Shown: positions 15,996 through 25,052 of the stretch, piece by piece
How the letters are laid out: each line of letters opens with the position of its first letter
How positions within the stretch are numbered: position 1 is the first letter of the stretch
Assembly (NCBI GenBank): GCA_003650925.1
Contig: QMSP01000004.1
Span: forward strand, 35,849 to 99,848
DNA: 64,000 bases
Direction: 5' to 3'
Source of the DNA: Thermoprotei archaeon
GTDB lineage: Archaea > Thermoproteota > Thermoprotei > QMSL01
Translations under genes and position numbers: made by a program
Notes under the pieces: model-generated
Seen by the model: the letters and a program-made list of their open reading frames with translations, nothing else
Told to the model about the DNA's origin: nothing
The model's database searches: none

Positions 15996-18169
15996 AGCAC
16001 TTCATATATTAGCACATAGGCATTAGGCCTTGATGCGAAGACTAGTCTGAAGTACTTTGGGGCTTCAAAGTTAACATCAGGCCCTCTCCAGTCAATGCCT
16101 ATGTACCTCAGGATCTCCTTTCCTATGTTGAAGATGAACCTTCTGCCCTTGACTGGATAGAATAGAAGCTTATATAGAGTAGCATTTCTGGCTTCAGGCG
16201 TATCAGCAGGAGTTATTATAGTGAATGTTATTACTCTATCGATGCTTATAGTGCCGTTAGTCACGTACTTCCTCTCGTTCAGACCAGCTATACGTGCCAT
16301 CCATATGCTCTTGCCGAAGTCTCCATAGCCTCTGAAATGAGGTACATAGATGGGGAAGGGTATTCTCAGGCCAAGCAGAGTGTTGAGATTTATGTATGGC
16401 TCGAATACTATCACATATTTGACCCCTAGAGCCTTGAATATCTTTATAGCTTCCTCCTCGCTTGAGAGGAAGGCTCTGGCTATGAGCTTGATCTGTGTGG
16501 AGTTTATGGTGCTGTTGTCACATACGCTCGTCCTATTGCCAGCTACAGCTATCCAATAGCCATAGTCCCACCACGACGCTATTACAGCATCCTCAGGCAG
16601 ATTGTCCCTCACCCACTCAAGTGCTGACACCCAGTCGATGTACTCATAGTTGTATCGCTCATTTGCAGGAACTGAAGACGTCAATATGAGAGGAGGAGAG
16701 GCAAAGGCAGCTACAAGGAAGGGAGATAATATTTGCATGAGTATTATCAGAGCCAGTGATGATAAAGCTATAACTCCATGTATAGGACCTATGGTAGGAG
16801 TAACCTTCTTTCTTCTCCTAGAGACAGATGCCGCTCCTCTCAAGGTGTCTCTTATGGGATTTATGAATTCGGCGAAAGCTATTCCACCTAGAAGGCATAG
16901 GGCAGGTGAAGCCAGTAAGGTGAGCCTAGCCATGGAGGCTGCTGCGTATAAGGAGCTCAGGCCAAATACTGCCGCGAAGAGGTTTTCTCTACTTATCCTT
17001 CGAAGTGTGAAGTATATGCCCATGACGCCAAGAACGCCTGTAGTGCTGAAATCAAAGAAGAGTGATGCCCAAGTTGGCGCTCTATGTTCTCCCACAGACT
17101 CCACAAGAGGTATCAGCTTTCTGAGCGCAGGGTTTATGACTGATAGATACCTAGCGCTCATACGTCCCAAGATGCCCAGCGCTAGCACAACTCCGCCTAT
17201 CAACACTATTGCACCAAACACCATATATGGTAGGAGGACTTTCCTGTCGCTAGGTATTCTTGACCCTATCTGAGGCATCTTCTCGACTATGTACTCAACC
17301 AATGCCATGATGAAGGGCACCCACAATAAAGCTAAGCTCATGGAGAGGAAGGTTCTGATGCCCCACTTGGGGACTATGCTTACTCCTATGAACATGGTGA
17401 TGAAGAATGAGATATAGGTCTCCAACACCTTCATATCATAGTCTCTTAGCAAGAGTAGAAGCAACACGTGAAGAGCTATGACGTTTACCATGTACAGATA
17501 GGCTCCCCAAGTGGCTGCTACATAAGTGAACACGAGACCTACCAGTATGCCGTACATCCAAGGCCTTCTGCTCTTCATTCCCTTTAAGTATAGAGCATAG
17601 CCAAGCAACATGAGAGGAATAGCCACCGACTCATCATCATAGAAGCCTGCTATGGTTCTGGTTGCAAAAGCTGAGTTTATGGCTAGAAGGAAAGCAGCTA
17701 CCAGGCCTGTTACTCTTGACCTTATAGTACAACCTAGCATGAAGATTATCAATGTAGCCAAAGCACCTAGAAAAGCTGGAAGCACTACCACTACCTGCTC
17801 AATTGTCACATCTAGACCTATCGTCCTAAGCAGAAGGTATGAGAATGCTCCTACGAATGATACTCCTGGAAGTGATGTGTGAACAACATCACGACCATAT
17901 GGATGCCAGAATTTCAGATCTCTATGCCATGTGCTCCACTCAAGGAAGCCACGCCATCCAAGAGATGCTATCTTCTTGGCTATGTAGTATTGCCAGTAAG
18001 GGTCGAACTCTGTAAGGTAATATCCCCAACGAAGGGGTATGAGGCGAAGAGTTAGAGCTAGTGAGAATATGAAGATTAAGGACATCACTGTAAGGACAGT
18101 AGTAGCCCTAGGCCTTCTCTTGGGGATTACCTTGAATATCCTCGTGAAGGCTCTAAGAAACCTTCTCAT
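15971..18169 (-). CDS. aglB: Oligosaccharyltransferase STT3/AglB
   Basis: AglB transfers lipid-linked glycans to asparagine in N-glycosylation sequons at the outer face of the membrane. The 732-residue protein has an N-terminal membrane region of roughly 11-13 helices, the first external loop acidic motif in YLTEFDPYWQYYIAKKI near residue 60, and the globular domain signature WWDYGYWIAVAG (WWDxG) near 537. Family length and order are intact. The 3' end overlaps nop10 by 25 bases. A small zinc-ribbon gene lies immediately upstream and probably shares its transcript. Confidence 0.95.
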   Translation of the reverse strand: MRRFLRAFTRIFKVIPKRRPRATTVLTVMSLIFIFSLALTLRLIPLRWGYYLTEFDPYWQYYIAKKIASLGWRGFLEWSTWHRDLKFWHPYGRDVVHTSLPGVSFVGAFSYLLLRTIGLDVTIEQVVVVLPAFLGALATLIIFMLGCTIRSRVTGLVAAFLLAINSAFATRTIAGFYDDESVAIPLMLLGYALYLKGMKSRRPWMYGILVGLVFTYVAATWGAYLYMVNVIALHVLLLLLLRDYDMKVLETYISFFITMFIGVSIVPKWGIRTFLSMSLALLWVPFIMALVEYIVEKMPQIGSRIPSDRKVLLPYMVFGAIVLIGGVVLALGILGRMSARYLSVINPALRKLIPLVESVGEHRAPTWASLFFDFSTTGVLGVMGIYFTLRRISRENLFAAVFGLSSLYAAASMARLTLLASPALCLLGGIAFAEFINPIRDTLRGAASVSRRRKKVTPTIGPIHGVIALSSLALIILMQILSPFLVAAFASPPLILTSSVPANERYNYEYIDWVSALEWVRDNLPEDAVIASWWDYGYWIAVAGNRTSVCDNSTINSTQIKLIARAFLSSEEEAIKIFKALGVKYVIVFEPYINLNTLLGLRIPFPIYVPHFRGYGDFGKSIWMARIAGLNERKYVTNGTISIDRVITFTIITPADTPEARNATLYKLLFYPVKGRRFIFNIGKEILRYIGIDWRGPDVNFEAPKYFRLVFASRPNAYVLIYEVLYEEAEEA

Positions 18170-18174
18170 AAGCC

Positions 18175-18351
18175 CTACCTCCTCTTATTGCTTCCTAACT
18201 CTATCTTTATTGTAAGTGGCTTCAACTTCAGAGGAGATGAACATCTGGGGCAACGATAATCATACTTCTTTGCTATCACCTCAGGAGGTACAAGGTCATG
18301 CCCTTCATAGAATACGAAACCACATCTACCACATATTATCTTTTCAGGCAT
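18175..18351 (-). CDS. Small zinc-ribbon protein upstream of STT3
   Basis: The minus-strand frame from the ATG at 18351 to TAG at 18175 encodes 58 residues: it starts MPEKIICGRCGFVFYEGHDL, continues PPEVIAKKYDYRCPRCSSPL and ends in a basic tail. Two CxxC pairs about 24 residues apart form a rubredoxin-like zinc ribbon. Function is unknown. It ends five bases before the start of the STT3 gene, with a GAGG motif there, so co-translation is likely. Similar small ribbons often escape annotation; no homologous name is claimed. Confidence 0.75.
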   Translation of the reverse strand: MPEKIICGRCGFVFYEGHDLVPPEVIAKKYDYRCPRCSSPLKLKPLTIKIELGSNKRR

Positions 18352-18408
18352 CCTAGCACCAGATTCATTCTATTAATCAGACTCTTATTTTAAACCTTAC
18401 ATAACATG

Positions 18409-19410
18409 CTATGCATCCCTAATCCCTTCCTCAGTTATAGCAAATATGGCCTCACTCTCGGGCAGATAGGGACTATCTACAAGTCTTGCCACACGCTTAT
18501 TGCCCTTAAGCTTCCTTAAGTAGACTCTTGCTCCAGGTACGTGAGCAAGTATATGGCCTCCCACAGCCATAACTGCATCTCCCCAGAATACATCAGGCCT
18601 AGCCATGACCTGATTCGTTACTACTACGGCCAAGTCATATGCATCTGCTAGTCTTACCAATGTGTGAAGATGTCTATTGAGCTTTTGCTGCCTCTCAGCT
18701 AAAGCTTCTCTTCCAGGGTATTCTGCTCTGAAGTGTCCTGTAACTGAGTCTACAACTATGAGCTTTATGTTGTGCTCTTCTATGAGGTCTCTTGCCTGCT
18801 CAGCTAACAGCATTTGATGGTCACTATTGTATGCTCTGGCATAGATTATGTTTCTAAGAGTTTGCTTGGGGTCCAATCCCACAGCCTTGGCCATATCCAT
18901 TATCCTCTCAGGCCTAAAGGTGCCTTCACAATCTATGTATAGAGCTTTTCCCTCTAGGCCTCCTTTATCCTTAGGAAGCTGAACATTAACGCACAATTGA
19001 TGACATATTTGGGTCTTTCCTGTGCCGAACTCTCCATAGAACTCTGTTATGGTCTTGGTTTCAACCCCTCCTCCAAGCAGTCTATCTAGATTTCTTGAGC
19101 CTGTCGTTATCCTACCTACCCTCAGTCTTTCCTCGTAGACTTTATCAGCTGTCTTAAAGCCAAGGTCAAGAGCTTCTCTTGCAGCGGCTATTATCTTTTG
19201 AGCTATGCTGGGTGATATGCCAGTAGCCTCAGCTAGTTCTTGAGGAGAAGCTATGGCTATGGCCTCTAGTGAAGAATATCCAGCCTCTCTTAGCTTCTCA
19301 GCAGTTACAGGACCTACGCCAGGGAGGTCAGTGAGGATCTTGACTTTTTTAGTCTTCTTGCTAATGACCTCTTTACTCTCTGTTCCTGCACTCCTCTTCC
19401 TCCTGGTCAT
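18409..19410 (-). CDS. radA: DNA repair and recombination protein RadA
   Basis: RadA is the archaeal RecA/Rad51 strand-exchange ATPase. The N-terminal helix-hairpin-helix domain ([18 protein letters not shown]) is followed by the core with Walker [10 protein letters not shown] at about 126-134, Walker [18 protein letters not shown] near 217, and the L2 region [12 protein letters not shown]. The polymerisation segment is seen as the linker before the core ([12 protein letters not shown]). The ATG at 19410 follows AGGTGTTGA; upstream in-frame codons are less likely. No intein is present. Length of 333 residues is typical. Confidence 0.96.
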   Translation of the reverse strand: MTRRKRSAGTESKEVISKKTKKVKILTDLPGVGPVTAEKLREAGYSSLEAIAIASPQELAEATGISPSIAQKIIAAAREALDLGFKTADKVYEERLRVGRITTGSRNLDRLLGGGVETKTITEFYGEFGTGKTQICHQLCVNVQLPKDKGGLEGKALYIDCEGTFRPERIMDMAKAVGLDPKQTLRNIIYARAYNSDHQMLLAEQARDLIEEHNIKLIVVDSVTGHFRAEYPGREALAERQQKLNRHLHTLVRLADAYDLAVVVTNQVMARPDVFWGDAVMAVGGHILAHVPGARVYLRKLKGNKRVARLVDSPYLPESEAIFAITEEGIRDA

Positions 19411-19499
19411 AGTCAACACCTCTAAGAGTCTTAGTCCAAGGTTAGGATAGCAGAAGTAATAAATAAGGTTAGTCTTACCTATGGTCAGGAGGAGGAATA

Positions 19500-19940
19500 A
19501 TGGTCAAGGAGAGGGCTTGGAGACTTGTGAGAAGTCTGATCAGAAGGAGATACACGCTGGCAGAATACCTCAGGGCGTTAACTCCAGTCATAGCTACTAT
19601 TGTAGCTGTCTCGCTTTTGAGTGGAGTGATCTACATCATGGTGGAGAAACCTGCTATGGGAGTTCCATTTCATTGGCCAAGAGGTACTGACATACAGACC
19701 ACAATGGAGGGTATCATAGTCTTCATAGCGTACAGTGGTCAGATAATAGGCCTTGTAATGGTTTATGAAGGGCTGAGGAAGGTCTATGAGCCAAAGTACT
19801 CTATGATGCTCATAATTATAGGCACTATAGTGCTCATCCTATGCCTAGCTACATTATGGCTTATAATGTATGTGAAGACGGGAGTGCTAAGGTCTACCAC
19901 GGAACCGACTTTAACTTCATTAGGTAGGCTAGTCTATTAG
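19500..19940 (+). CDS. Membrane protein of unknown function divergent from radA
   Basis: I do not recognise this 146-residue protein. It has a basic N-terminal helix ([18 protein letters not shown]), then three hydrophobic segments: about residues 30-48 ([19 protein letters not shown]), 70-90 ([20 protein letters not shown]) and 100-123. A charged loop with KVYEPKYS lies between the last two. A GGAGGAGG ribbon six bases before the ATG is a strong ribosome-binding site, supporting it as real. It is divergent from radA and its 3' end overlaps carS by 46 bases. A role in membrane or glycosylation biology is only a guess from neighbours. Confidence 0.7.
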   Translation: MVKERAWRLVRSLIRRRYTLAEYLRALTPVIATIVAVSLLSGVIYIMVEKPAMGVPFHWPRGTDIQTTMEGIIVFIAYSGQIIGLVMVYEGLRKVYEPKYSMMLIIIGTIVLILCLATLWLIMYVKTGVLRSTTEPTLTSLGRLVY

Positions 19941-20421
19941 TAAGAATGTGGAGTATTGGAGTCAAGAGGAGGAGAACAAGCACTAAGTCAGCACCTAGAG
20001 AGAAGCCTGAGAGATGTGAGAGGAGGAGTGCAAATAAAAGGAAATCTAATTGATCAAGCAAAGGAGCAGGAGCTCCCCGAGGTATTCCCAGTCTTCTCTT
20101 GATGAAGGATCCTATAAGGTCACCTAACATAGCTCCAAAAGATAGAGGTATTGACCGCATAAGAGCTCCTTTATCTCCAAAAGGAGATCTCTGAATTACT
20201 CCAACTAGAATTCCAACTAAGATGCCCACGAGAAAGCCCTCTACAGTCTTGCCATCACCAAGAATTCTCTTGCCATCAATGAATAGTTTCCCTCTATCTA
20301 TAGGCCTTCCCTTTATGAACTTAGATAACACGACGGGAGCACCATTAGCAGCATAGGCTGGTAGTATGTACCAGATGGCTCTTAGAACTAAGAGGACTAG
20401 GGAGCTGAGAGACTCCATCAT
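19894..20421 (-). CDS. carS: CDP-archaeol synthase CarS
   Basis: CarS transfers CMP from CTP to unsaturated archaetidic acid, activating the lipid core for head-group attachment. The membrane protein (175 residues, about five helices) has the family motifs YAANGAPVVLSKFIKGRPID, LFIDGKRILGDGKTVEGF and a polar segment SFGAMLGDLIGSFIKRRLG with LLDQLDF. The ATG at 20421 overlaps the radB stop (ATGA), with AGGTG upstream inside radB. Family length is about 165-180 residues. It connects with the UbiD/AcnX isoprenoid genes a few kilobases away. Confidence 0.92.
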   Translation of the reverse strand: MMESLSSLVLLVLRAIWYILPAYAANGAPVVLSKFIKGRPIDRGKLFIDGKRILGDGKTVEGFLVGILVGILVGVIQRSPFGDKGALMRSIPLSFGAMLGDLIGSFIKRRLGIPRGAPAPLLDQLDFLLFALLLSHLSGFSLGADLVLVLLLLTPILHILTNRLAYLMKLKSVPW

Positions 20422-21095
20422 AAGACACCTCTCATACCATACTTAGTGATTATGCACTCTAGACTACCTCCTACAAGCTCTTCCTTATAGTGCTTCTCAA
20501 CGATCAACAGTCTTCTGCCTGGCACTCCATAGTGTTCAAGCTTAAGCACTACATCAGACCAGAAGTATAGCACCTTAGCTGAAACAGGCTCTTCAGTCTC
20601 TTGGACGATCCTTGAGTCACTAGTCAGTAAGAAAGCTACGTCATATCTTTCAGCCATAGATGACATAAGGGCCATTATCCTGTTCAGGAGTTTATTCAAT
20701 TTAACATTATAGCGTCTATCACCCAAAAATCCTCTATAAGCTCTAGTTATCGTGTCCACTACAATCAATCTCAGGTCACCTCCCAGTGAATCCTCCAGTA
20801 TTAACAATGTCCGCTGCAAAGAGGGGAGGTCATGAACATCAAGCACTAAGGAGCACTCTTTAATCTCATCCTTGGGATATGGTCTTAGGAGCTCAGCTAC
20901 TCTTTGTGGATGAAGCTTTCCATAGCAATTTATGTATAGAAAGCGAAGGCCTCCTCTCATAGCTGAAGCACACGACTGTAGAGCTAAAGTAGTCTTGCCT
21001 GATGAGGGAGGGCCATAGACAAGAGTCACTAGACCTGTTGATAGTCCCCCAGTTATTTTATCTATTACTTCACAGCCCAAGCTGAGCTTCATCAT
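20418..21095 (-). CDS. radB: RadB-like RecA-family ATPase
   Basis: RadB is a RadA paralogue lacking the N-terminal HhH domain, thought to modulate recombination. The 225-residue core starts KLSLGCEVIDKITGGLSTG, has Walker A YGPPSSGKTTLALQ near 27-40 and Walker B RLIVVDTITRAYRG near 105. The acidic/arginine features of full RadA strand exchange are not complete, as in RadB. It overlaps carS by four bases. It could alternatively be a KaiC-like or other RadA paralogue; the short core and context favour RadB. Confidence 0.82.
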   Translation of the reverse strand: MMKLSLGCEVIDKITGGLSTGLVTLVYGPPSSGKTTLALQSCASAMRGGLRFLYINCYGKLHPQRVAELLRPYPKDEIKECSLVLDVHDLPSLQRTLLILEDSLGGDLRLIVVDTITRAYRGFLGDRRYNVKLNKLLNRIMALMSSMAERYDVAFLLTSDSRIVQETEEPVSAKVLYFWSDVVLKLEHYGVPGRRLLIVEKHYKEELVGGSLECIITKYGMRGVL

Positions 21096-21128
21096 CTCAT
21101 ACTCGCTCAGAAAATTTATCAGGAAGGA

Positions 21129-21710
21129 GTGAGAATAATACTTTCTGTGAAGAAGACAATATTAGCTAGGGACATGAGAGCGTATTACGATATAATCAAA
21201 TTGCTCAATGAGTTACATGAAAGAAGAGTAAATCCTAGGCTTCTTGAAAGAATAGAGTCTGAAGTAGTGATCGAGGTTGATAGTAAACAAGGCAGTGGAC
21301 TTGATGACCCCTTCATGGCATACTTCACGATGGTATTGCTTGTCAAGGGAAAGAGGAGCTTTGAAAAACTCGTAGTAGGGATTGATCCAGGGGAGAAAAT
21401 CGGCGTAGCTGTAGTAGCGGATGGAGAATTGCTAGACCTAAGGATATTTAGGAAGCGTGATATGCTTGAGGAATATTTAGATAAAGTAATGGCATACTGT
21501 CCTGCACGTAGAAAAATAGTCAAAGTTGGTTCTCATGTAGATGATGAGATGTTATCCTCTCTCAGAAGATTAAAGAGGAGAGGAGTGGAGCTAAAGATTG
21601 TTGATGAGAGCAAGAGCAACACCTCAGCCATATTAAGCCAGATGTATCCTCACATAAGAGCTGATGACATGACCTCAGCCTTGAGGATCGCTTTTCGGCT
21701 TACGATATAA
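21129..21710 (+). CDS. Predicted RNase H-fold (RuvC/YqgF-like) protein
   Basis: No specific name is recognised. The second half looks like a small RNase H fold: a first strand VVGIDPGEKIGVAVVADGEL near residue 82 with the first Asp, an acidic strand KIVDESKSNTSA near 160, and a last helix RADDMTSALRIAFRL with the terminal Asp pair. This D-E-D(D) arrangement is the RuvC/YqgF pattern. The first 75 residues are a separate charged region (LARDMRAYYDIIKLLNELHE). GTG at 21129 is used; the ribosome-binding site GGAAGGAG nearly abuts it, so a start further in is possible. It diverges from radB, so a DNA repair or RNA role is inferred only. Confidence 0.7.
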   Translation: MRIILSVKKTILARDMRAYYDIIKLLNELHERRVNPRLLERIESEVVIEVDSKQGSGLDDPFMAYFTMVLLVKGKRSFEKLVVGIDPGEKIGVAVVADGELLDLRIFRKRDMLEEYLDKVMAYCPARRKIVKVGSHVDDEMLSSLRRLKRRGVELKIVDESKSNTSAILSQMYPHIRADDMTSALRIAFRLTI

Positions 21711-21753
21711 CTCTTAAAGGCTGTAAAGAAAAACGTACTCTTGGGGCTACTAG

Positions 21754-23043
21754 ATGAGGGAGAAGTTTAGAGCTGGCACAACATATAGAGTAGAAGGTCC
21801 AGCTTGTGTCAGAGTGATCGAAGGAGAGATAGAGAGTCTTGGCAAGGTGTTAAGGCCTAGAGAACAACTGGTAGTCCCTAAGTCGAAGGCCATGTCTTTT
21901 ACGGTACTTAAGGATTCTCTCCTTGAAGTAAGGCTTGGTGATGGAGCAAGAATGGAGGAGATAAAGGAACCTCCAATACCTCCTGATTGGAGAGCTGCTA
22001 TAGAGAGAATTCTAGCTATGCCTAAACCTGTTAAGGTCTTAGTTCTAGGAGATGTAGATAGCGGCAAGTCAACCTTCTGTATATGCTTAGCCAATGCCTC
22101 AATAGGCAAAGGATTCAAAACTGTCATAATAGATAAGGACCTAGGTCAGTCAGATATCGGGGCTCCTACAACTATAGGCATGGGGCTTGTAACCAGTGCT
22201 GTGACGTCGCTCTCTCAAGTGTCGCCAATAGATGGATACTTCGTAGGGCTTACTAGCCCCTCTCGGGTCACTCATAGGGTCATAGCGGGAGTGCAGCTTC
22301 TCATGGAGAAGGCTTTGAACATGGGGACTGAAGTCATAATTGTTAATACAAGTGGCTGGATAGCAGGAAAAGAAGCACGAGAGCTTAAGTGGTCCTTAAT
22401 AAGCGTGCTCAAGCCTAACGCCATAGTAGCCATACAGAGGAGTACTGAGATCGAGCATCTCGTAAGGCCTTTCAAGAGCATTAGAGGCATTGAGATAATA
22501 AGAGTACCGTCACCGCCCATAGTGAGGATGAGAAATAGAGGAGAGAGAAGAATGTTGAGGGAATCAAGCTATAAGAGATACCTGGAGGGGGCAAAGATTA
22601 GAACCTTCTCGTTAAGCCAGGTAGGATTGCTGTACACAATCTATGGAACAGGCATGAGTCTTTCAAGAGATGTCCTGCGAGAGCTAAGCGAGACCATAGG
22701 AGTTAGAATACTATATGGAGAGGAGGCTACAGACGCTGTTCTTCTAGTCGCTGAAAGACCTATAAGACTTAGTGAAGAGGACATGAAGACTATCAGAGGA
22801 AAGTTTGGTGGAAAAGACGTAGTCCTTACGTATAAAGGCGGTGAGGAAGGGCTATTAGTGGGGCTTCTGGACACTGATGGAAGGCTCCTAGGCATCGGTA
22901 TAGTCAAGGAGATAGAGTTTGAGCGAGGGATAATAAGAATCCTTACTAATGTTGAAGGTGATGTCAGCATGATAGCTTTTGGACAAATAAAGCTTGATGA
23001 GAATGGCAGAGAGCTAAGGAAATTCGATGGATGGGTTCTTTAG
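21754..23043 (+). CDS. Clp1/Grc3-type polynucleotide 5'-hydroxyl kinase
   Basis: Archaeal Clp1 homologues phosphorylate 5'-OH ends of RNA (and DNA). An N-terminal beta domain (residues 1-75) precedes the kinase domain with Walker A LGDVDSGKSTFCI at 98-110, a lid-proximal IIDKDLGQSDIGAPTTIG segment near 127 (the DxDxGQ pattern of the family) and NTSGWIAGKEARELKW. A C-terminal domain (residues about 300-429) closes the protein, consistent with full archaeal Clp1 (around 360-430 residues). The start ATG at 21754 agrees with the beta domain boundary. It is monocistronic by appearance. Confidence 0.87.
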   Translation: MREKFRAGTTYRVEGPACVRVIEGEIESLGKVLRPREQLVVPKSKAMSFTVLKDSLLEVRLGDGARMEEIKEPPIPPDWRAAIERILAMPKPVKVLVLGDVDSGKSTFCICLANASIGKGFKTVIIDKDLGQSDIGAPTTIGMGLVTSAVTSLSQVSPIDGYFVGLTSPSRVTHRVIAGVQLLMEKALNMGTEVIIVNTSGWIAGKEARELKWSLISVLKPNAIVAIQRSTEIEHLVRPFKSIRGIEIIRVPSPPIVRMRNRGERRMLRESSYKRYLEGAKIRTFSLSQVGLLYTIYGTGMSLSRDVLRELSETIGVRILYGEEATDAVLLVAERPIRLSEEDMKTIRGKFGGKDVVLTYKGGEEGLLVGLLDTDGRLLGIGIVKEIEFERGIIRILTNVEGDVSMIAFGQIKLDENGRELRKFDGWVL

Positions 23044-23047
23044 CCCA

Positions 23048-24991
23048 TTAGTTACTACTTCTAAAGAATATTACTAGCTCTCGAGCCAGAGCACCTCTCT
23101 CATCGGGGAGTACCTTTAAGCTACGCCTTATCCACTTGGGTAGTAGACGGCGGCAAGGCCTAGTGGCGAACCTGTAGTCCATGAATATGAGGGCAGCCTT
23201 ATCGTCAAGCCTTCTCAAAGGCCTTCCTGCTGCCTGAGAAGCCTTCTTCATGGCTGGAAGCAGATACCCATATAATCTGCCTTTGCCAGGAAACTTCTTC
23301 TCATAGTACTCTATACGCGCTTTTACAAGAGGTGTTGGCTTGGCATAGGGCACTCCAACTATGACTACAGACATCATCTCTTTACCTGGAAAGTCCTCTC
23401 CTTCAGCATTTCTACCTCCTTGAACACCTAGGAGAACTGCACCTCCTTTATGGGCAAAGGACTTAAACTTCTCAATGAGGCTATCATTATCCCTTGAGGT
23501 GAAATCAGGACTCTCAACGAATAGAGGCTTATTGAGACCTTTGAGCTCATTCTCCAGTCCTGCATTTATCAAGCCTTCAAGAACTTCATAGGATGCTGTG
23601 AATACTCCTACATTGCCAGGAGTATGTTGCACCACCTCAACTATCCTATCAACCATCTTCGAATACATGGCCTCGCTCCTCTTCTTAAAGTCAGTTGTTA
23701 TGCCTCTCGTTACCAGGCACAAGGCACGCCTTCTATAGGGAGGCTCCACTATGAGTGAACTTGCACTCTCCTCGCTGATGCCAATGAGCTCAATGAAGGC
23801 ATCTACAGGCTCTAGTGTTGCAGAGGTCATGATAAGGGAGTGAACTGAATCAGAGAGCCACCTAATTAGAGGACTAGGGTCTAGAGCTATGACTCCCAGC
23901 TTCAGAGATTCACCTCTTGATGTCCTCTCCTTCATGAGAACGAAGAAGTAGTCATCACGATCATACGCATATTGCCATAGCTTCAGGAAGGAGGCTACCC
24001 TGCTTGCATATGATCTTGGCAGTTTACCCTCCCTTATGAGCATATCCTTGACCATCCTGCCCAGGTCCTCAAGCTCAAAGATTACTTCAGAGAGGGATGC
24101 ATTACATACCTCCTCGCATATCTTGAAGGGAAGATCCCTGGGGACCTCACCTTCATCCTCTACTATATTCTTCGATAGCCTCTCAATGGCTTTACGCCAC
24201 ATTCTCAGGAAGAATCTGGCCTCAGAGGATATGGGGCCTATGAGAGCCTCTTCATAGGCGTGTTGAATTGAATTCACGGATATCACATCGCTTAGAGAGT
24301 CAATAGCCACGTCAGGGATGTTATGAGCTTCATCAAGAACTACTATGCATTCATTGAGATCCTTTCCAAGAAATCTCAGAAACCTGTGCCTTATGGGTTC
24401 ATTGAATAAATACATGTAGCTACAAGCGATAACATCTACCTGAGGGAGAAGGAGCTTAGCAACTTCATAAGGACATACCCCTTCTTTGCGAGAAAGCTCT
24501 ATGATTTCAGAGGCCAGGAGAGGCTGCTTCATGAGGTGCCTTAGCCTTTGAACTAGCTTCTTTTCTTTCTCAAGAAAGCGCTTAAAGAAGGGGCAGCGAC
24601 CATCTCGCTTCAGCCTTTCACATAGCTCAAGTGAAAGCCTGTAGTCCTGCTGAGTGTGTACCTCACTGAGAAGGCACATCTCGCTCCTTCCTCTAAGGGC
24701 TACTCCTGTAACAGGAAGTTTTCTTGAGATGGCCTTGAGCTCTTCTATAACCCTCTCGTGTTCTTTATGAGTACGTGCCATGTAGATTACTTTAAGGTTA
24801 TTACTCTTAGCGTAAGGAAGAATGGCAGAGAGAAGGGCTATGGTCTTGCCAAAGCCGCTTGGAGCTTCAAGCAGAACATTTGAGCCTTTCCTCAAGGATT
24901 CGGCAATGAAGGCTATGACTCTATCCTGACCTGGCCTAAAGCTCTCATATGGGAAGCATTCAAAGGCTTCCTTAGCCGTATTGTCTCTCAT
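23048..24991 (-). CDS. XPD/Rad3-family DNA helicase
   Basis: This superfamily 2, 5'-3' helicase unwinds damaged DNA in repair. Motif I APSGFGKT is at about 44-51; the 4Fe-4S cysteines fit positions about 107, 125, 134 and 174 (RSEMC, LELC, DGRC, EGVC); DEAHN is at 221-225. The C-terminal RecA-like domain has LGVQGGRNAEGEDFPG and the final motif QAAGRPLRRLDD. Length of about 648 residues matches archaeal XPD (550-650). ATG at 24991 has GGAG about eight bases upstream. It is tail-to-tail with the Clp1 gene and no other nucleotide-excision genes adjoin. Confidence 0.92.
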   Translation of the reverse strand: MRDNTAKEAFECFPYESFRPGQDRVIAFIAESLRKGSNVLLEAPSGFGKTIALLSAILPYAKSNNLKVIYMARTHKEHERVIEELKAISRKLPVTGVALRGRSEMCLLSEVHTQQDYRLSLELCERLKRDGRCPFFKRFLEKEKKLVQRLRHLMKQPLLASEIIELSRKEGVCPYEVAKLLLPQVDVIACSYMYLFNEPIRHRFLRFLGKDLNECIVVLDEAHNIPDVAIDSLSDVISVNSIQHAYEEALIGPISSEARFFLRMWRKAIERLSKNIVEDEGEVPRDLPFKICEEVCNASLSEVIFELEDLGRMVKDMLIREGKLPRSYASRVASFLKLWQYAYDRDDYFFVLMKERTSRGESLKLGVIALDPSPLIRWLSDSVHSLIMTSATLEPVDAFIELIGISEESASSLIVEPPYRRRALCLVTRGITTDFKKRSEAMYSKMVDRIVEVVQHTPGNVGVFTASYEVLEGLINAGLENELKGLNKPLFVESPDFTSRDNDSLIEKFKSFAHKGGAVLLGVQGGRNAEGEDFPGKEMMSVVIVGVPYAKPTPLVKARIEYYEKKFPGKGRLYGYLLPAMKKASQAAGRPLRRLDDKAALIFMDYRFATRPCRRLLPKWIRRSLKVLPDERGALARELVIFFRSSN

Positions 24992-25052
24992 CACTCATTC
25001 TCCTAAATGAATAAAGAGTGTGAAGCTAAATTACTAACTCTTAGGGATACGA

